DNA from: Candidatus Bacteroides pullicola
GTDB lineage: Bacteria; Bacteroidota; Bacteroidia; Bacteroidales; Bacteroidaceae
Direction of reading: 5' to 3'
Assembly (NCBI GenBank): GCA_019115825.1
Contig: DXCV01000071.1
Location: 1-33,751 of the forward strand
Length of the DNA: 33,751 nt
Both the position numbers and the translations under genes were made by a program. This document shows positions 32,073 through 33,751 of the stretch, piece by piece. Position 1 is the stretch's first letter. Each line of letters opens with the position of its first letter. Below the pieces are notes generated by a model, which did not search any database, was not told where the DNA came from, and worked only from the letters and a program-made list of their open reading frames with translations.

Positions 32073-33260
32073 ATGGATATAAAGAATTACCTGCAAACCT
32101 GGGCGGCCTCCTACCGCGAAGACCTGACCCGCAACATCCTGCCTTTCTGGATGGAGCATGGCCTCGACCGCGTCAACGGGGGCGTCTATACCTGCGTGGA
32201 CAGGGACGGGAGCCTGATGGACACCACCAAGTCCGTGTGGTTCCAAGGGCGGTTCGGATTCGTTGCCGCCTATGCCTACAACCACATTGAGCGCAATCCC
32301 GAGTGGCTGGCCGCCTCACGCAGCTGCATCGACTTCATTGAGCAGCACTGCACGGACACGGACGGACGGATGTACTTCGAGGTCACTGCCGAGGGTACGC
32401 CCCTGCGCAAGCGCCGCTACGTCTTCAGCGAGACGTTTGCTGCCATCGCCATGTCCGAGTATGCCATCGCCTCGGGCGACAAGTCGTATGCCGAGAAGGC
32501 CCTGGCACTCTTCCGCCAAATCCGCCGCTGGCTCGCCACGCCCGGCACGTTGGAGCCCAAATACCTGCCCGCCATGCAGGCCCGCGGACACTCCATCACG
32601 ATGATTCTCATCAACACCGCCTCGCGCATCCGCGCCGCCATCGCCGACCCGGAGCTGGACGAGCAGATTGACCAGTCCATCCACGACCTGCGGACGTACC
32701 ACGTACACCCCGAGTTCAAAGCCCTGCTGGAGACGGTCGGCCCCAACGGCGAGTTCATCGACACCTGCAACGGCCGCCTCATCAATCCCGGACATTGCAT
32801 CGAGACCGCCTGGTTCCTGCTCGAAGAAGCCCGCCTGCGGGGCTGGGACAAAGACCTGACGCAGCTCGCCTTGCAAATCCTCGACTGGTCGTGGGACTGG
32901 GGCTGGGACAAGGCCTACGGCGGCCTCATCAACTTCCGCGACTGCCGCAACCTGCCCGTGCAGGACTACTCGCAGGACATGAAGTTCTGGTGGCCGCAGT
33001 GCGAAGCCATCATCGCCTCCCTCTACGCCTACCTCGCCACGCGCGACGAGAAGTACCTCCTGATGCACCGCATGGCCAGCGACTGGACCTACGCTCACTT
33101 CCCCGACCCGGACTATGGCGAATGGTACGGCTACCTGCACCGCGACGGCACCGTGGCACAGCCCGCCAAGGGCAACATCTTCAAGGGCCCCTTCCACATC
33201 CCCCGGATGATGATGTACGGCTACGGGCTGTGCAACGAGATATGCCAATCGCTCGGTTAG
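32073..33260 (+). CDS. nanE: N-acylglucosamine 2-epimerase (AGE/RnBP family)
   Basis: This enzyme interconverts N-acetylmannosamine and N-acetylglucosamine, the step after NanL in the Bacteroides-type sialic-acid pathway. The 395-residue protein has the length of AGE/renin-binding proteins and their (alpha/alpha)6-barrel motifs: VWFQGRFGFVAAYAYN, RRYVFSETFAAIAMSEY, NPGHCIETAWFLLEEA with a catalytic His, WWPQCEAIIASLYAY and the C-terminal GPFHIPRMMMYGY with the second catalytic His. It differs from the NanE-I type of enterics, which acts on the 6-phosphate. It is the last gene of the operon, 142 bp after nanL with the inverted repeat between them. The symbol follows the nanLET naming. Confidence 0.93.
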   Translation: MDIKNYLQTWAASYREDLTRNILPFWMEHGLDRVNGGVYTCVDRDGSLMDTTKSVWFQGRFGFVAAYAYNHIERNPEWLAASRSCIDFIEQHCTDTDGRMYFEVTAEGTPLRKRRYVFSETFAAIAMSEYAIASGDKSYAEKALALFRQIRRWLATPGTLEPKYLPAMQARGHSITMILINTASRIRAAIADPELDEQIDQSIHDLRTYHVHPEFKALLETVGPNGEFIDTCNGRLINPGHCIETAWFLLEEARLRGWDKDLTQLALQILDWSWDWGWDKAYGGLINFRDCRNLPVQDYSQDMKFWWPQCEAIIASLYAYLATRDEKYLLMHRMASDWTYAHFPDPDYGEWYGYLHRDGTVAQPAKGNIFKGPFHIPRMMMYGYGLCNEICQSLG

Positions 33261-33751
33261 GCCACGCAGCTCACCATGCCCGGCGTGATGCCTATAGCCG
33301 TCAGGGGACATAGGTGGCATATTTCCCTTTTGGGACAGAGGAACATAAGAACAGATTTTGTTTGATGGATTGGAACGAATATGTTCCTATGTTCCTATGT
33401 CTTAAAAATCAGCCGAAAACTGAAAAGCAGTGCGCGCGATAAGCTTTTCATTTTCCATTCTCCCCGATTTTTAACTTTCAATTTTCAATTTTCAATTGTT
33501 TCGCTCTGTCTTGGACTTGACGGAACAAAGGTAGGCATTATGTTCGGCATATCCAAATTTCCGGGGGCGTCGGGGAGCAGTTTTTTGTAAGGATTTTTGA
33601 AAAAATTAAATTAGCCTGAGAGACAAGGGGTTATGTGTGGCTTTTGGCGCAAATGTCGATCCCGGCGTCTCAATTGTCTCAATTGTCTCAAATCTCAATT
33701 AGCGAAAATGATTTTCCAGCAAGGGGTGTTATATTGTATAATATATAATAT
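33261..33751. other. Repeat-rich intergenic region after the nan operon
   Basis: No gene is supported. AGGAACATAAGAAC (33339-33352) pairs with GTTCCTATGTTCCT (33383-33396), 13 of 14, forming a possible hairpin. Repeats of TTTTCAATT (33475-33497) resemble, inverted, the loop sequence near 31980-32005. CAAAGGTA (33536-33543) fits a minus-strand -7 box, but no gene follows it. The 25-bp inverted copy is at 33676-33700, and the window ends in an AT-only stretch with TATAATATATAATAT. Confidence 0.6.

Noticed and set aside
33381..33590. 69-codon open frame after the epimerase gene
   Set aside because: Made largely of repeat sequence and lacks any motif, signal or promoter.

Overview
The window is chromosomal DNA from a member of the Bacteroidales, most likely a GC-rich relative of Bacteroides. 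The evidence is a SusC/SusD pair, many lipoproteins with a Bacteroides-type signal, promoters of the form TTTG-N20-TAnnTTTG, genes largely without strong Shine-Dalgarno sites, a DUF4251 protein, an HU-CCDC81/SPOR protein and the order CASDH-bcp-recA. I cannot name the species.

Layout. 1-1121 is the 3' end of a penicillin-binding protein 1C gene. 1408-3399 is a NagB-like/LmbE-like fusion protein, convergent with a minus-strand operon of a carboxy(nor)spermidine dehydrogenase, a thiol peroxidase (bcp) and recA (3481-6211). A tandem META-domain lipoprotein follows (6551-7348). 7378-11949 is a histidine operon, hisG-hisD-hisC-hisB, preceded by a leader peptide with four consecutive His codons and an intrinsic terminator, which together look like a transcription attenuator. 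12084-19775 is a small glycan-utilisation locus: susC-susD on the minus strand, divergent from a GH20 beta-hexosaminidase lipoprotein. 20052-25144 holds a DUF4251 protein, an S41 protease lipoprotein, an FHA protein paired with an HU-CCDC81/SPOR membrane protein, and UDP-glucose dehydrogenase. 25168-26318 holds a 2-hydroxyacid dehydrogenase preceded by tiny ORFs, one of them a likely single-pass membrane protein.

26416-27594 is the most unusual part: an AT-richer three-gene operon (HEPN-domain protein, an acidic protein I do not recognise, a SecB-like chaperone) with tightly coupled genes and its own clear promoter. It lies on the 3' side of a tRNA-Pro(UGG) gene. The arrangement recalls toxin-antitoxin-chaperone modules, but that function is inference. 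After the tRNA come ispE (minus) and, divergently, a sialic-acid catabolic operon: YhcH/NanQ-like anomerase, MFS transporter, N-acetylneuraminate lyase and an AGE-family epimerase (29206-33260). The GH20/SusCD locus could release amino sugars from host glycans, and the nan operon would take up and degrade sialic acid; no sialidase is in the window.

The non-coding DNA is rich in short-period repeats. Two arrays of 17-bp dyads with a 22-bp period sit downstream of pbpC and hisB. A different 22-bp direct repeat lies in the probable 5' leader of the CASDH operon. An 11-bp polypurine repeat follows the GH20 gene, and inverted repeats lie around nanL and nanE. All calls come from reading the sequence and remembered family motifs; no database search was run.
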